Source: an uncultured Mycoplasmatota bacterium
GTDB taxonomy: Bacteria; Bacillota_I; Bacilli_A; RF39; UBA660
Length of the DNA stretch: 31,412 nt
Direction of reading: 5' to 3'
NCBI GenBank assembly: GCA_900546715.1
Contig: UREA01000015.1
Coordinates: 1-31,412, forward strand
Shown: positions 1 through 9,516 of the stretch, piece by piece
Position numbering within the stretch: position 1 is the first letter of the stretch
Layout of the letters: every line of letters begins with the position of its first letter
Program-made: the position numbers and the translations under genes
The notes under the pieces: generated by a model
What the model saw: only the letters and a program-made list of their open reading frames with translations
Databases searched by the model: none
Told to the model about the DNA's origin: nothing

Positions 1-53
1 CACAATTTTTCGCTCAAATCAATCATTGCTCAACCAATTTTATCACTTTAAAT

Positions 54-91
54 AAAAAAAAAAAAAAAAAAAAATCAACCCTTTCGGGTTG
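54..91 (-). terminator. Intrinsic terminator after the Clp ATPase gene
   Basis: Read on the minus strand, a 6-bp stem CAACCC/GGGTTG closed by a GAAA tetraloop is followed after one base by about 21 T. It begins 14 bases past the TAA of the Clp ATPase gene. The GNRA-type loop and long T tract make this a textbook rho-independent terminator. Confidence 0.9.
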
Positions 92-104
92 GAAAGATTA
101 TATT

Positions 105-2213
105 TTACACTTGTTCTTTAATTTTGTTTTTTTGGGCATTTTCAATGTATTTGTCTAAGCCACGGAATCCTTGTTTTTTATAATCAAAATTGGTTATATC
201 AATATCTTTGATGTTTTTCTTTTCCAAATATGCTTTTATATCATCAAGTGTTATATCATTATATTCAATGATGGCATTAAATCTAGCTATTAGTTCTTTA
301 CTAAAAGCATGGTTGTAAGTGGTATTTGATTCCATGAAACCTATTTTTTTATTTCCTTTGACATTACTTGTTGCAAAGATATAAGTGTTTTTAAAATTTA
401 TAGCTTCTCCCTTAGCATTAGTAATTATGCCTTCATCAAGAATTTGCAAAAATAAGTTAAGAACACTTGGAGATGCTTTTTCTATTTCATCAATTAAAAT
501 ACAAGTATATGGTTCCATTTTAATTTTATCAAATAATCCACCATCTTCATAGCCAATGTATCCTGCAGATGCTCCGATTAGACGAGTTAAAGCAATCTCT
601 GAATTAAATTCGGACATATCTATTTTTAAAAGTGGCATATTTAAATATTTAGCAATGTTTTTTACAGTTTCTGTTTTACCTACACCAGTTGAACCAGTAA
701 GCATAATAGAAAGCGGCAAATTATTGGTATGATTAGTAATGGTAGTAATTATTTTTTTAATTGCAGTACCTTGAGCAAATATCTTATTATTTAAATATTT
801 TTCTAAAGATGTAAAATCATATTTTAATATTGGAATATTATATTTACGACTTAATAAATTAGTTATATCTTTAGTAGTTATTTTACTTGATTGTTTATTT
901 AATTTATTAATTTTATTAGAAATATTTAATTCTTCTTTATGGAGTGATAAAGCTTTTTTAAAATCATTACTTTTTACCATTTCTTCTTTTTCTTTAATTA
1001 TATTTTGTTGAACACTTTTTAAATTATTAATTTTATTTAAAGTATAACTATCTACTTCTTTCATAGCACAAACAGAATCTAGAATATCTAGGGATTTATC
1101 GGGATTCTTTTTATCTATAATATAAATATTAGCTAAATTTACAATATCTTTAATATTTTCTTTAGTAATTTTAATATTATAATGTTTTTCAAAAGATACT
1201 TTTACTTTATTTAAGATATTTATAGTTTCTAATATACTTGGTTCAAGTATTCTAATTAGTTCAAATCTTCTCGTTAAAGCTTTATCTTTTAAAATAAAGC
1301 GATTGTATTCATTTGTAGTTGTTGCACCGATGATTTTTATTTTACCACGCGCCAGATATGGTTTTAGGATATCACTAGCATTGATAGCTCCTTCAGCTCC
1401 TCCAGCATTTACAATAGTATGTATTTCATCAATAAATAAAATTATATCAGGATTACTTTCTAATTCTTTTATTAATCTAGTTAGTTTTTCTTCAAATTCT
1501 CCGCGATACTTAGTGCCCGCAACTAAAGAACCCATTTCTAACATTACTATTTTTTTATCTTGTAAAATTTTTGGAACATTACCTCTTTTAATTCTTCTAG
1601 CTAGTTCTTCAACTATAGCAGTTTTACCTACGCCAGCATCTCCAACAAGTAAAGGATTATTTTTATTTTTCCGAATTAAAGTTTCAATAATTAAAGATAT
1701 TTCTTTATCTCTACCTATTACTTGTTCATCCATATCCACTATATCCATTAAATTTTTACCAATGTTATATATTTCTAATTTTTTATTACATTTTTTAACA
1801 TTATTTCTTAATTCATCATATAATTTTTCTAAATCAATATTCATGCCATATAAAAGACGAATGGCTATACCTTCACCTATTTCAAGTAAAGATGCAAATA
1901 AATGAATATCTTTTAACTCTACTCTTTTTTCACTAGCTTCTTCTAAACTTAAATTAATAATTCTTTTAAGTAAAGGAGTGTATAAAATATATTTACTTTT
2001 TTTTGAAGCGGAACCTACAACTAAAATAAGTTCTTTTTTAAATGTATCATACGTTAAATCATATTTACTAGCAATACTAGAAATAGTTTTAGAATTTTTA
2101 AGTAAACTTAAAAGAAGATGTTCACTACCAACATAAGGGTGATTTAACTCTAACATCTCTGCTTCCGCATCTTTAAATATTTTACTTATCTCTAAACTGT
2201 ATTTATCAAACAT
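105..2213 (-). CDS. ClpA/ClpC-type AAA+ unfoldase (Clp protease ATP-binding subunit), short form
   Basis: Hexameric two-ring AAA+ unfoldase expected to feed substrates to ClpP in the cytosol. The 702 residues show a double Clp N-domain (about 1-140, with GSEHLLLSLL at 29-38), AAA-1 with Walker A GDAGVGKT (191-198), Walker B ILFIDE (258-263) and TRRF (314-317). A short Lys/Glu-rich linker (about 395-445) follows, then AAA-2 with GSTGVGKT (507-514) and LIDEIE (573-578). An IGF tripeptide at 624-626 sits where ClpA/ClpC carry the ClpP-docking IGL/VGF loop, which argues against ClpB. The protein ends about 20 residues after the sensor-2-like GFRGL (682-686), so the C-terminal small domain looks shorter than in ClpC (about 810 aa). 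AGGGAGG precedes the ATG. It lies 36 nt after an unknown gene and is probably cotranscribed with it. No clpP, ctsR or mcsAB lies in the window. Confidence 0.9.
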   Translation of the reverse strand: MFDKYSLEISKIFKDAEAEMLELNHPYVGSEHLLLSLLKNSKTISSIASKYDLTYDTFKKELILVVGSASKKSKYILYTPLLKRIINLSLEEASEKRVELKDIHLFASLLEIGEGIAIRLLYGMNIDLEKLYDELRNNVKKCNKKLEIYNIGKNLMDIVDMDEQVIGRDKEISLIIETLIRKNKNNPLLVGDAGVGKTAIVEELARRIKRGNVPKILQDKKIVMLEMGSLVAGTKYRGEFEEKLTRLIKELESNPDIILFIDEIHTIVNAGGAEGAINASDILKPYLARGKIKIIGATTTNEYNRFILKDKALTRRFELIRILEPSILETINILNKVKVSFEKHYNIKITKENIKDIVNLANIYIIDKKNPDKSLDILDSVCAMKEVDSYTLNKINNLKSVQQNIIKEKEEMVKSNDFKKALSLHKEELNISNKINKLNKQSSKITTKDITNLLSRKYNIPILKYDFTSLEKYLNNKIFAQGTAIKKIITTITNHTNNLPLSIMLTGSTGVGKTETVKNIAKYLNMPLLKIDMSEFNSEIALTRLIGASAGYIGYEDGGLFDKIKMEPYTCILIDEIEKASPSVLNLFLQILDEGIITNAKGEAINFKNTYIFATSNVKGNKKIGFMESNTTYNHAFSKELIARFNAIIEYNDITLDDIKAYLEKKNIKDIDITNFDYKKQGFRGLDKYIENAQKNKIKEQV

Positions 2214-2249
2214 AGAATCCTCCCTATATTAATTCTATGTTAATAATGT

Positions 2250-2903
2250 TTATCTAGTCCCAAATTTATTCATATCAATATTATTTTTAATTTCTTTTTC
2301 GTTACCTGGATATATCTTTAAAATATTAGCCGCCAAAGAATAATTGAAATTATATAAAATACGATAAATATTTTTTAAATCCTTCATTAATAATGAATTT
2401 TTGATTGTTATATCACAAGATTCATGACCATTACTCATCTTTAAATGAGCACTAGTAAGAGGATAATTACCATTTACTTTGATTTTACTTTTTTCTTTTA
2501 TTATATCACTAGTAAAATGAATTTCTTTGATTTCCTCTTCTTTAGTTATGCCATAAAATTCAGTAGAATAATATAAATATTTATCATCTTCTAAAGTTTC
2601 TCCCCAAATAATTTTTAAAGTATTGGGTAAAATAGTTATACTTGTATCTAACTCAGGTGAATAAATTTCTATTTCGCTTTCTAAAGAATTATTTGGATCC
2701 ATTTGAATACGAGTAGTTAAATTACTTAAAACTTTTATTAATTCTTCTTTGAATAAATCATTAGTTAAATCAGGTGATATATGAAATAAACTAAAAAAAG
2801 TTGTTAGAGATATATCTAATTCTTTAAGACATTCTAAAATAGATTTATTTTCTAAATCACATTTTTTATTAATAGAGTTAATTAATCTTCTAATCTCTCT
2901 CAT
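2250..2903 (-). CDS. Hypothetical protein, 217 aa
   Basis: I do not recognise this family. The N-terminal 80 residues look helical (MREIRRLINSINKKCDLE, then Leu/Phe-rich segments), and the rest is mixed alpha/beta and acidic. No signal peptide, membrane helix or catalytic motif is apparent. The start at the ATG of MREIRRL is preferred on protein character, but it has no clear ribosome binding site and lies only 6 nt after a TATAAT box, so it may be leaderless. An upstream in-frame TTG at 2945 with AAAGGA before it would add 14 hydrophobic residues, but that TTG lies inside the terminator of the preceding gene. The Clp ATPase follows 36 nt downstream, which hints at a shared transcript. Confidence 0.65.
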   Translation of the reverse strand: MREIRRLINSINKKCDLENKSILECLKELDISLTTFFSLFHISPDLTNDLFKEELIKVLSNLTTRIQMDPNNSLESEIEIYSPELDTSITILPNTLKIIWGETLEDDKYLYYSTEFYGITKEEEIKEIHFTSDIIKEKSKIKVNGNYPLTSAHLKMSNGHESCDITIKNSLLMKDLKNIYRILYNFNYSLAANILKIYPGNEKEIKNNIDMNKFGTR

Positions 2904-2909
2904 ACTTTT

Positions 2910-2915
2910 ATTATA
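2910..2915 (-). promoter_or_regulatory. Candidate -10 box for the 2250-2903 gene
   Basis: A perfect TATAAT lies 6 nt before the preferred ATG. The -35 position at 17-nt spacing falls on the T tract of the preceding terminator and is a poor match. If used, the transcript would start at or next to the ATG. Confidence 0.4.
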
Positions 2916-2931
2916 TATTAAAATGTCCAAG

Positions 2932-2954
2932 AAAAAAAGAACCAAATTGGTTCC
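2932..2954 (-). terminator. Intrinsic terminator after the YfcC-like transporter
   Basis: On the minus strand GGAACCAATTTGGTTC forms a short stem and is followed by 7 T. It begins 1 nt past the TAA of the transporter gene. Confidence 0.75.
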
Positions 2955-2955
2955 T

Positions 2956-4761
2956 TTACATATAACTTACTACTGTAAATAATACAAGTAGAATTATAAG
3001 CATGCCTACAACAAATAGCCAAATGTATTTTAACCATGACTTATAGTCTATTTTCATAAGTGAAAGACCTGTGATTAAAATAGCACTGGTTGGCATGAAT
3101 AGCCCAACAAGTCCATACATAGATGTATAAATAGCATGAACTAAATCAATATTTGAAGCATAGACAGATGTTATAAATCCACCAACTGAATAGCCGGTAT
3201 AACCTAAATCAATGCTAAATACTGATCCTATAAAGGCACAAATAGATGAAATGAATGGATTAAATCCTTCAACTAAATTGAATACCCAATTACAAATTGT
3301 TGATGTAAATGGAATACTAACAATTATTCCAAATACCATGTATGATGCAACAAATAAAACAATTGGTTTAAACATTTTCTTAACACCTTCATAAAAGCCT
3401 TCGATAAACTCATCGACTTTCATGCGATATAAGAATGCAATAACAATTGCTACTAAAACAAATACGCTACATAATGTAAATACATATGCAAATTCTCCGA
3501 ATGCTGTTGCTCTTTGACCTAGAAGATAACTTATAATTGTGAAATCTTCAGTTGGTGCTAGAGTTGTTAACCATTCATGGAATTCTGCAAAAATAGCAAT
3601 TTCAAAATTGTCTTCCCAAGCAATGTAACCTAAAATAGTTATAATAGCAACTATGAATAGAACAATTGCTACAGGTATAGCATTTTTCTTAGTAGATACT
3701 TTAACTTTGAATGGGTCATCATCAATTTCACTATTTTTAATAGCTTTAGTGTTTTTATTGTTTTTGGTATTCTTTTCACTATTATCATTATTTGTTTCAC
3801 TTAAAACTTTTTTAAGACGCATACAAATGAAGAAATTGTATAGAACAACTGTAACTACTGCAATGATAAAACGGTAATTTAAACCAGTTGTTATGTCTGT
3901 TCCAATATAGTAATTGAAAGAACTTATTCCTTCAGTACCATATGTTGCTCCAAGGATACCTACAAGTACAGAACCAAAAGTTACTATAAATGCTGATAAC
4001 TTGTCCAAATTCATCTTAAGTAAAATACTTACGAAGAATGGTACAAATGTTAGAACAATAAAAGTTTGTGTAAACAAAGATGTTAATAAAAATAGGAATA
4101 CTGATACTACAACAGCAAATACTATAGTATGCTTCTTACACTTTTCAGCTATAGCAGTAACTAATCTTTGATAGCCACTAACTTTAGATAAAACGCCATA
4201 TACACCAGCTAGAATAAATAGAAATACTACTTTATCCATAGAATAATATAGGGCATTATACATTGATACACTTATGTCTACTATACCTACTCGTCCCATA
4301 CCATAATCATAGAAATCTCCACCAGAGAATTGACCATATGGTAAAATCCATGTGAAAATTATGGCTGTTAAAACCATGACGAATATTGATTTAGCTAAAC
4401 GATGATCTTCAGAAGTAACTGAAATCATTAAGCCACCAACAACAAAGAATATCAATGCCAATAGTTTTAAAATCATTACAGGATTAGTTGCAGTAACAAA
4501 AATTGCTGCAGCTACTAAAGCACATGATAAAGCAATTAAAGTTGCTCCAACAAAACCAACTTTAGTTAGTCTTTCTTTTAGGTTTTTAAATGCTAAGAAA
4601 TAAATACCTATAACTATGAAAACTAAACCAATAATTTTTAAAACCATATCAGGAGTTGTTGCATCAACAAAGTAAGATACAGCTAGTAATATAATACCTA
4701 TTACATCCATTAAAGCTCCAATGCATTTTAACATCCCATGTTTTTCTAGTTTATTTAACAT
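2956..4761 (-). CDS. YfcC/DcuC-superfamily membrane transporter with duplicated N-terminal hairpin, 601 aa
   Basis: Polytopic inner-membrane transporter resembling the YfcC family (anaerobic C4-dicarboxylate or basic amino acid exchangers). The core begins near residue 125 and ends with a glycine-rich segment and the PTSAILITGLSLMKIDY stretch, comparable to the conserved ITPT...GLALA region of YfcC proteins. Members are usually about 450-510 aa; this one is longer because residues 1-115 form two similar two-helix hairpins. A polar Asn/Lys-rich loop lies near residues 322-355. Substrate cannot be read from sequence. It lies just downstream of the arc operon terminator and has its own TATAAT and a strong AAGGAGG site, so it is probably a separate unit. 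Transport of arginine, ornithine, citrulline or a dicarboxylate is inference from family and position only. Confidence 0.8.
   Translation of the reverse strand: MLNKLEKHGMLKCIGALMDVIGIILLAVSYFVDATTPDMVLKIIGLVFIVIGIYFLAFKNLKERLTKVGFVGATLIALSCALVAAAIFVTATNPVMILKLLALIFFVVGGLMISVTSEDHRLAKSIFVMVLTAIIFTWILPYGQFSGGDFYDYGMGRVGIVDISVSMYNALYYSMDKVVFLFILAGVYGVLSKVSGYQRLVTAIAEKCKKHTIVFAVVVSVFLFLLTSLFTQTFIVLTFVPFFVSILLKMNLDKLSAFIVTFGSVLVGILGATYGTEGISSFNYYIGTDITTGLNYRFIIAVVTVVLYNFFICMRLKKVLSETNNDNSEKNTKNNKNTKAIKNSEIDDDPFKVKVSTKKNAIPVAIVLFIVAIITILGYIAWEDNFEIAIFAEFHEWLTTLAPTEDFTIISYLLGQRATAFGEFAYVFTLCSVFVLVAIVIAFLYRMKVDEFIEGFYEGVKKMFKPIVLFVASYMVFGIIVSIPFTSTICNWVFNLVEGFNPFISSICAFIGSVFSIDLGYTGYSVGGFITSVYASNIDLVHAIYTSMYGLVGLFMPTSAILITGLSLMKIDYKSWLKYIWLFVVGMLIILLVLFTVVSYM
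4423..4671 (-). repeat. Internal tandem duplication in the transporter N-terminus (protein level)
   Basis: Residues 31-56 and 88-113 align without gaps at an offset of 57 residues. Twelve of 26 positions are identical, including the spaced pattern FV.AT.P.M.LK....L.F.V.G. Each unit is one hydrophobic hairpin. At DNA level the copies have diverged, so the duplication is old. Confidence 0.75.
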
Positions 4762-4780
4762 TTTTTACCTCCTTAATAAA

Positions 4781-4786
4781 ATTATA
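4781..4786 (-). promoter_or_regulatory. Candidate -10 box for the YfcC-like transporter
   Basis: TATAAT stands about 19 nt before the ATG and 8 nt before AAGGAGG. It lies immediately after the arc operon terminator. The -35 region is only T-rich, so promoter strength is uncertain. Confidence 0.5.
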
Positions 4787-4802
4787 TCACTCTAAAGAAA
4801 GA

Positions 4803-4827
4803 AAAAAAAGCAAATATTGCTTTTTTT
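4803..4827 (-). terminator. Terminator of the arginine deiminase operon
   Basis: An 11-bp inverted repeat AAAAAAAGCAA/TTGCTTTTTTT with a 3-nt loop. It supplies a T run on either strand but is placed 25 nt after the arcD stop, so its main role is to end the minus-strand arc transcript. Confidence 0.85.
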
Positions 4828-4851
4828 CACAGTTTTTTCGCAACTTTTTAT

Positions 4852-6300
4852 TTAAAATACCAAAGTTACTAATTCTAAAACTAAGATATTGGCCACTGCA
4901 ATAGTTAAAACTATCTTAAATGCCCATTTAAACCAAGTTGTATATTCAACTTTAGCTAAGGCTAGTCCACCCATTATTGCTCCACAAGTTGGAGTAATTA
5001 AATTAACTAAACCATTTGCAGCAACAAAAGTCATAATTGTAACTTCGACACTGTAACCTAAAGTACTAGCAAGTCCACCCATTATTGGGGTTGATAGTAC
5101 AGCTAGACCACTTGATGAAGGTACTAAAATTGATAGTACAACATGAAGCAAGTAATTTAGTGGGACAAAAGCTAGCTCTGGCAAGTTAGATAGCCAGTCC
5201 GCAGCATTATAGATTATATAATTATCTAAGTGTGTTACTCCCATTAAGACACTTGCACCACGAGCAACAGCAATAATTAAAATAACCGCAATCATGTCAT
5301 TAGCACCATCAATGAATGTATCAACTATTTCTTTTTCTTTATATCTATTGATGATACCTATAATAATTGCCATAACGAAGAACCAAACTGATGCTTCAGC
5401 AAAATACCAACCACCTAAAGGTGTTCCAGTAAGCCAACCTGTGAATTTATCAAATATTGTAACATTGAAATCTCCCCAAGGAATAAATCCAATAATCATA
5501 ACAATAAATGTTAAACCTAATAATATTAAAGTTATTTTTTGCTTACCACTTAATTTTACATCTTTTTTCTTATCTTTTGATCCTTCTATTTCAGCTGCAA
5601 ATTTCTTTTCCATAGCTTTTTGTTCTTGCAGGGAAAGAAAAGTTGAACCTTTATCATCTTGAACTTTTTTAGCATAATTCATTACAAATATAATTGATAT
5701 TACCAAAGTTGTAATCCATAAAAGTAGTCCTGTAAATATTAGCAAGCCTTGATTGGCTCCAACACCTTCTGGTAAGCTACTTACAGCAACACCAACAGCA
5801 AATGGATTAACGGTTGATCCAAGAACGCCGGAACCTGCTCCTAGTAAAATTATAGCAGAACCTACTAAAGTATCCATGCCAGCGGCAACCATTGTTGCAG
5901 CTAGTAGGACATAAAACCCAACGGTTTCTTCTAGCATTCCATAAGTTGTACCCCCAACAGAAAAGATAAACATTAAAATAGGAATTAAAACTATTTCGTT
6001 ACCTTTTAGTTTTTTAACTAAAACTTTAATACCAGTTTCTAAGGCACCAGTTTTAGTAATAATTGCCAAAAACCCACCTAGAATAAGAATGAATATACAC
6101 ACATCTACGGCATCTGCGAAACCTAAGATTGGTGATAGTAAAAAGTCTGATAGTTTAGCACCAACTGTACCACTACCATCAACCAAAACACCATCAACAA
6201 ACTCTGCATTTGGTAAAACGTGTGATAGTATCGCTAAGGCAATTATCAATATAAAGATAATTGAGAAAGCCGATAACATAAATTTTTTTCTTTTGGCCAT
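4852..6300 (-). CDS. arcD: YfcC-family transporter, probable arginine/ornithine antiporter ArcD
   Basis: Polytopic membrane protein of 482 aa with the YfcC/DcuC signature. It has an N-terminal helix after a basic MAKRKK start, many hydrophobic helices, a Lys-rich cytoplasmic loop near residues 215-255, and the conserved NGLVNLITPTCGAIMGGLAL stretch near the C-terminus. As last gene of arcA-arcB-arcC-arcD it should exchange arginine for ornithine so that fermentation can turn over; streptococcal-type ArcD proteins of this family do so. The ATG lies 1 nt after the arcC stop, and GGAGGAAAA inside the last arcC codons is its ribosome binding site. Family assignment is firm; the exchange function follows from operon context. 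Confidence 0.85.
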   Translation of the reverse strand: MAKRKKFMLSAFSIIFILIIALAILSHVLPNAEFVDGVLVDGSGTVGAKLSDFLLSPILGFADAVDVCIFILILGGFLAIITKTGALETGIKVLVKKLKGNEIVLIPILMFIFSVGGTTYGMLEETVGFYVLLAATMVAAGMDTLVGSAIILLGAGSGVLGSTVNPFAVGVAVSSLPEGVGANQGLLIFTGLLLWITTLVISIIFVMNYAKKVQDDKGSTFLSLQEQKAMEKKFAAEIEGSKDKKKDVKLSGKQKITLILLGLTFIVMIIGFIPWGDFNVTIFDKFTGWLTGTPLGGWYFAEASVWFFVMAIIIGIINRYKEKEIVDTFIDGANDMIAVILIIAVARGASVLMGVTHLDNYIIYNAADWLSNLPELAFVPLNYLLHVVLSILVPSSSGLAVLSTPIMGGLASTLGYSVEVTIMTFVAANGLVNLITPTCGAIMGGLALAKVEYTTWFKWAFKIVLTIAVANILVLELVTLVF

Positions 6301-6301
6301 A

Positions 6302-7240
6302 TTATTTTCCTCCTACAATTTTCGTACCAATATTATCTTCAAAAGCAATCCCTGCATTTTCTAGTGATGAAATTATTGCTTCTTTTTGGGAGTTTTCTAC
6401 AAATTCGATGCAAGCTTCTACTTTTGGTAGCATACTACCTTTAGCAAATTCATTTGTTTTAATGTAGTTTTTAGCTTCATCCACAGTCATTTTTGATATA
6501 CCTTTTTCTTTATCAGTACCAAAATTTAAATATACTTTATCAATTGAAGTTAATATTAATAACTTATCAGCATCAATTAATTTAGCAAGTAAGGCACTAG
6601 ATAAATCTTTATCAATTACTGCATCAACTCCTTCTAACAATTCGTGTTTATCATTTTTAATGACTGGAATTCCACCTCCTCCACAAGCAATAACTACAAT
6701 GCCAGAATCTATTAATTTGGCAATTGCTTTTTTTTCAATTATGTCTATAGGTTTAGGAGATGCTACTACTCTTCTATAACCCCTACCAGCATCTTCCATA
6801 AATGTATAACCTTTTTCTTTTTCCTCTTTCTTAGCTTCTTCTAAATCATAAAAAGCACCAATTGGCTTAGTAGGATTTTTAAAAGCGGGATCAGAGGCAT
6901 CAACTAAGACTTGAGTAATAAGCGTTACACAATCTTTTTTTATCTTCTGTCTTTCTAATTCATCTTGCAGTGCTTGTTGTAATTGATAACCAATATAGCC
7001 TTGAGACATACTACCACATTCAGCAAAAGGCATAATTGGAGTATCAACTTTAGTGCTAGCATATTCCATTGCTAGAGATATTTGTCCAACTTGGGGACCA
7101 TTACCATGAGTTAAAACTATTTCATTACCATCTTTAATTAATTTAACAATTATTTTGGCAACGCGTTCTAATCTATCCATTTGCTCTTCGGGAGTATTAC
7201 CTAAGGCATTTCCCCCTAGAGCGATGACTATTTTACTCAT
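6302..7240 (-). CDS. arcC: Carbamate kinase
   Basis: Catalyses carbamoyl phosphate + ADP to ATP + carbamate, the energy-yielding last step of the arginine deiminase pathway in the cytosol. The 312-aa protein carries the family hallmarks: VIALGGNAL at the N-terminus, THGNGPQVGQ, the GRGYRRVVASP loop, ACGGGGIPV and LTSIDKVYLNFGT. The start at MSKIVIALGG is preferred over a GTG three codons upstream because family members begin just before this strand and AGGTGG precedes it at good spacing. It overlaps the end of arcB by 8 nt (ATGAGTAA), implying translational coupling. Confidence 0.95.
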   Translation of the reverse strand: MSKIVIALGGNALGNTPEEQMDRLERVAKIIVKLIKDGNEIVLTHGNGPQVGQISLAMEYASTKVDTPIMPFAECGSMSQGYIGYQLQQALQDELERQKIKKDCVTLITQVLVDASDPAFKNPTKPIGAFYDLEEAKKEEKEKGYTFMEDAGRGYRRVVASPKPIDIIEKKAIAKLIDSGIVVIACGGGGIPVIKNDKHELLEGVDAVIDKDLSSALLAKLIDADKLLILTSIDKVYLNFGTDKEKGISKMTVDEAKNYIKTNEFAKGSMLPKVEACIEFVENSQKEAIISSLENAGIAFEDNIGTKIVGGK

Positions 7241-8231
7241 CCTGTCCACCTAATGTTGCATACATAACAGCTTTAATTGTATGCATTCTATTTTCGGCTT
7301 CATCAAATACTTTAGATTTTTCCATTCTAAATACCTCATCAGTTACTTCCATTTCCCTTAGACCAAACTTTTCATAAATTTCTTTACCAATTGTGGTATT
7401 TAAATCATGAAATGATGGCAGACAATGTAAGAATATCGCATTTTCTTTAGCATGAGATAAAACCTCACTATTTACTTGATATTTTTTTAGTAAATTAATT
7501 CTTTCTTCCCAAACACTATCCGCTTCTCCCATTGATACCCAAACATCCGTATAAATGGCATCAGCATCTTTAACAGCAGTCATGATATCTTCATTAAATT
7601 CAATAATTGATCCAGTAGATAAGGCAATATCTTTACAAATATTAACTAAATTTTCATCTGGCCACAAACTTTTTGGAGCCGCCAAGGAAAAGTTAACACC
7701 TAATTTAGCACTAGCAACCATTAGAGAATTTGCAACATTATTGCGTCCATCACCACAAAATACTAGCTTTAATCCTTTAAGTGTGCCAAAATTTTCTTTA
7801 ATAGTTAGAAAATCAGCAAGCATTTGGGTTGGGTGAAACTCATTAGTTAGACCATTCCATACAGGAACACCAGCTGATGAAGCTAAGTTTTCAACTATAC
7901 TTTGATCAAATCCCCGATATTCAATCCCATCATACATTCTTCCTAAAACTTTTGCTGTATCTTCGATACTTTCTTTTTTGCCCATTTGACTAGATGCGGG
8001 ATCTAGGAATGTTACGTGCATTCCCAAGTCATAAGCCGCAACTTCAAAAGCACATCTAGTTCTAGTTGAAGTTTTTTCAAATAACAAAGCTATATTTTTT
8101 CCTTTTAAATATTCATGAGGAATATTATTTTTCTTTTTATTTTTGAAATCAGCACTTAAATCTAATAAGTACTCTATTTCTTCCGTAGTATAATCTAGTA
8201 GTTTTAAAAAATTTCGTCCTTTTAAGTTCAT
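7233..8231 (-). CDS. arcB: Ornithine carbamoyltransferase, catabolic
   Basis: In this operon it should run in the catabolic direction, converting citrulline and phosphate to ornithine and carbamoyl phosphate. The 332-aa chain has the carbamoyl phosphate loop STRTR (55-59), HPTQMLAD (133-140), the YTDVWVSMGE segment and the HCLP motif that binds ornithine. Length is normal. Its ATG overlaps the arcA stop by one base (TAATG), and its AGGGAGGA ribosome binding site is made of the last arcA codons. An anabolic ArgF role is possible in principle, but no arginine biosynthesis gene is nearby. Confidence 0.95.
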   Translation of the reverse strand: MNLKGRNFLKLLDYTTEEIEYLLDLSADFKNKKKNNIPHEYLKGKNIALLFEKTSTRTRCAFEVAAYDLGMHVTFLDPASSQMGKKESIEDTAKVLGRMYDGIEYRGFDQSIVENLASSAGVPVWNGLTNEFHPTQMLADFLTIKENFGTLKGLKLVFCGDGRNNVANSLMVASAKLGVNFSLAAPKSLWPDENLVNICKDIALSTGSIIEFNEDIMTAVKDADAIYTDVWVSMGEADSVWEERINLLKKYQVNSEVLSHAKENAIFLHCLPSFHDLNTTIGKEIYEKFGLREMEVTDEVFRMEKSKVFDEAENRMHTIKAVMYATLGGQDE

Positions 8232-9472
8232 TAATCCTCCCTATAAAGTGGCATGCTCATACATCTTGGACCACCACGACCGCGGGATAATTCAGCACTA
8301 GCCATTTCAATAACTTTAATGCCATAGGATCTTAATGCTTCATTAGTTATGTTATTACGATTATATACAACTACTACTCCTGGAGCAATACATAAAGTAT
8401 TTGTTCCATCATTCCATTGTTCTCTTTGACTAGCTACATCATCCCCTCCAGCACAAGGAATTAAAGTAACTTTTAAACCTAAATATTGACTTAAAATATT
8501 TTCTAGAGAATCATTAATCTCGCGAACATTTAAATCTTCATCACTATTAGGATCGTTGCCTTCTGTTATTTCAAATACTTGAAGGGTTTTCATAATTCCA
8601 GGATGATAAGTAAATTTATCCACATCTATTTGGGTAAATACTGTATCAAGATGCATAAATGCTCTAGATTCCGGAATATTGAAGGCTAGTACTGTATCTA
8701 TTTTACAATTAGGATTCTTAAATAAATTTTTAGCTAATTTATCAATAGCTCCCGCTTCGGTTCTTTGGGAAATTCCAACTGCTAATACGTGATCATTTAA
8801 ATTTAGAACATCCCCACCTTCAATATGCCAATCATAATCGCGATCATAATATTTTTCAACTTTATCTTTAAATTTAGGATGATATTTAAAAATATAATCC
8901 GCATAGATAGTTTCACGATTACGTGTTTCTGAATACATTTTATTTAAGACAACACCACTTCCTACACTAGCAAATGGATCTCTCGTAAAATATAAATTAG
9001 GCATTGGTTCAATTAAAAAATCTGTTTCAGCCGTAACTAAGTCTACTAAAGACTTTTCCATAACTCTTTTATTACGATCTAGCTCATAAATTTGTACACC
9101 TTCCATTGTCTTTAAAACAAATTCTTTAGTTTCTTCAATACCTATTAGATAGTCATAAACTAAATCACGATATTTTGGAGTATTTACTCCGGCTTCAGCA
9201 ATAAATTGCTTTAAAAATTTGGGCTTAATTTCCGGATTATATTCCAATGTTTCAGCCATCAAATCTTCCAAATAATAAACTTTTACGTCATTATCCCTTA
9301 AAATTTGAACAAATTCATCATGTTCCGCTTGGGCTACTTTTAAATAAGGAATGTCATCAAAAAGCAACCGATGTAATGTATCGGGAGTCAAATTGAGTAA
9401 TTCCTTGCCTGGGCGATGAACTAAGACTTCTTTTAAAGGTTTAATTTCGCTTTTTACATTAATTTCACTCAT
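8231..9472 (-). CDS. arcA: Arginine deiminase
   Basis: Hydrolyses L-arginine to L-citrulline and ammonia, the first step of the arginine deiminase pathway. The 413-aa protein shows the guanidine-modifying enzyme active-site pattern: FTRDP (162-166), EGGD (218-221), H274 in MHLDTVF, and the nucleophile C404 in RGGPRCMSMPL near the C-terminus. Length is typical. A good AAGGAGGA lies 8 nt before the ATG. It follows the ABC-transporter ATPase gene by 44 nt with no terminator between, so it may be read from the importer promoter, its own promoter, or both. Confidence 0.97.
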   Translation of the reverse strand: MSEINVKSEIKPLKEVLVHRPGKELLNLTPDTLHRLLFDDIPYLKVAQAEHDEFVQILRDNDVKVYYLEDLMAETLEYNPEIKPKFLKQFIAEAGVNTPKYRDLVYDYLIGIEETKEFVLKTMEGVQIYELDRNKRVMEKSLVDLVTAETDFLIEPMPNLYFTRDPFASVGSGVVLNKMYSETRNRETIYADYIFKYHPKFKDKVEKYYDRDYDWHIEGGDVLNLNDHVLAVGISQRTEAGAIDKLAKNLFKNPNCKIDTVLAFNIPESRAFMHLDTVFTQIDVDKFTYHPGIMKTLQVFEITEGNDPNSDEDLNVREINDSLENILSQYLGLKVTLIPCAGGDDVASQREQWNDGTNTLCIAPGVVVVYNRNNITNEALRSYGIKVIEMASAELSRGRGGPRCMSMPLYRED

Positions 9473-9495
9473 ATATCCTCCTTATTATATTATAT

Positions 9496-9501
9496 ATTGT
9501 A
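9496..9501 (-). promoter_or_regulatory. Candidate internal promoter (-10) before arcA
   Basis: TGATACAAT matches an extended -10 element (TG, one base, TACAAT) and lies 23 nt before the arcA ATG. The -35 position reads TAGTTT and is weak. No clear ArgR or CcpA operator could be assigned by eye. Confidence 0.4.
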
Positions 9502-9516
9502 TCACATTTTTTTTAA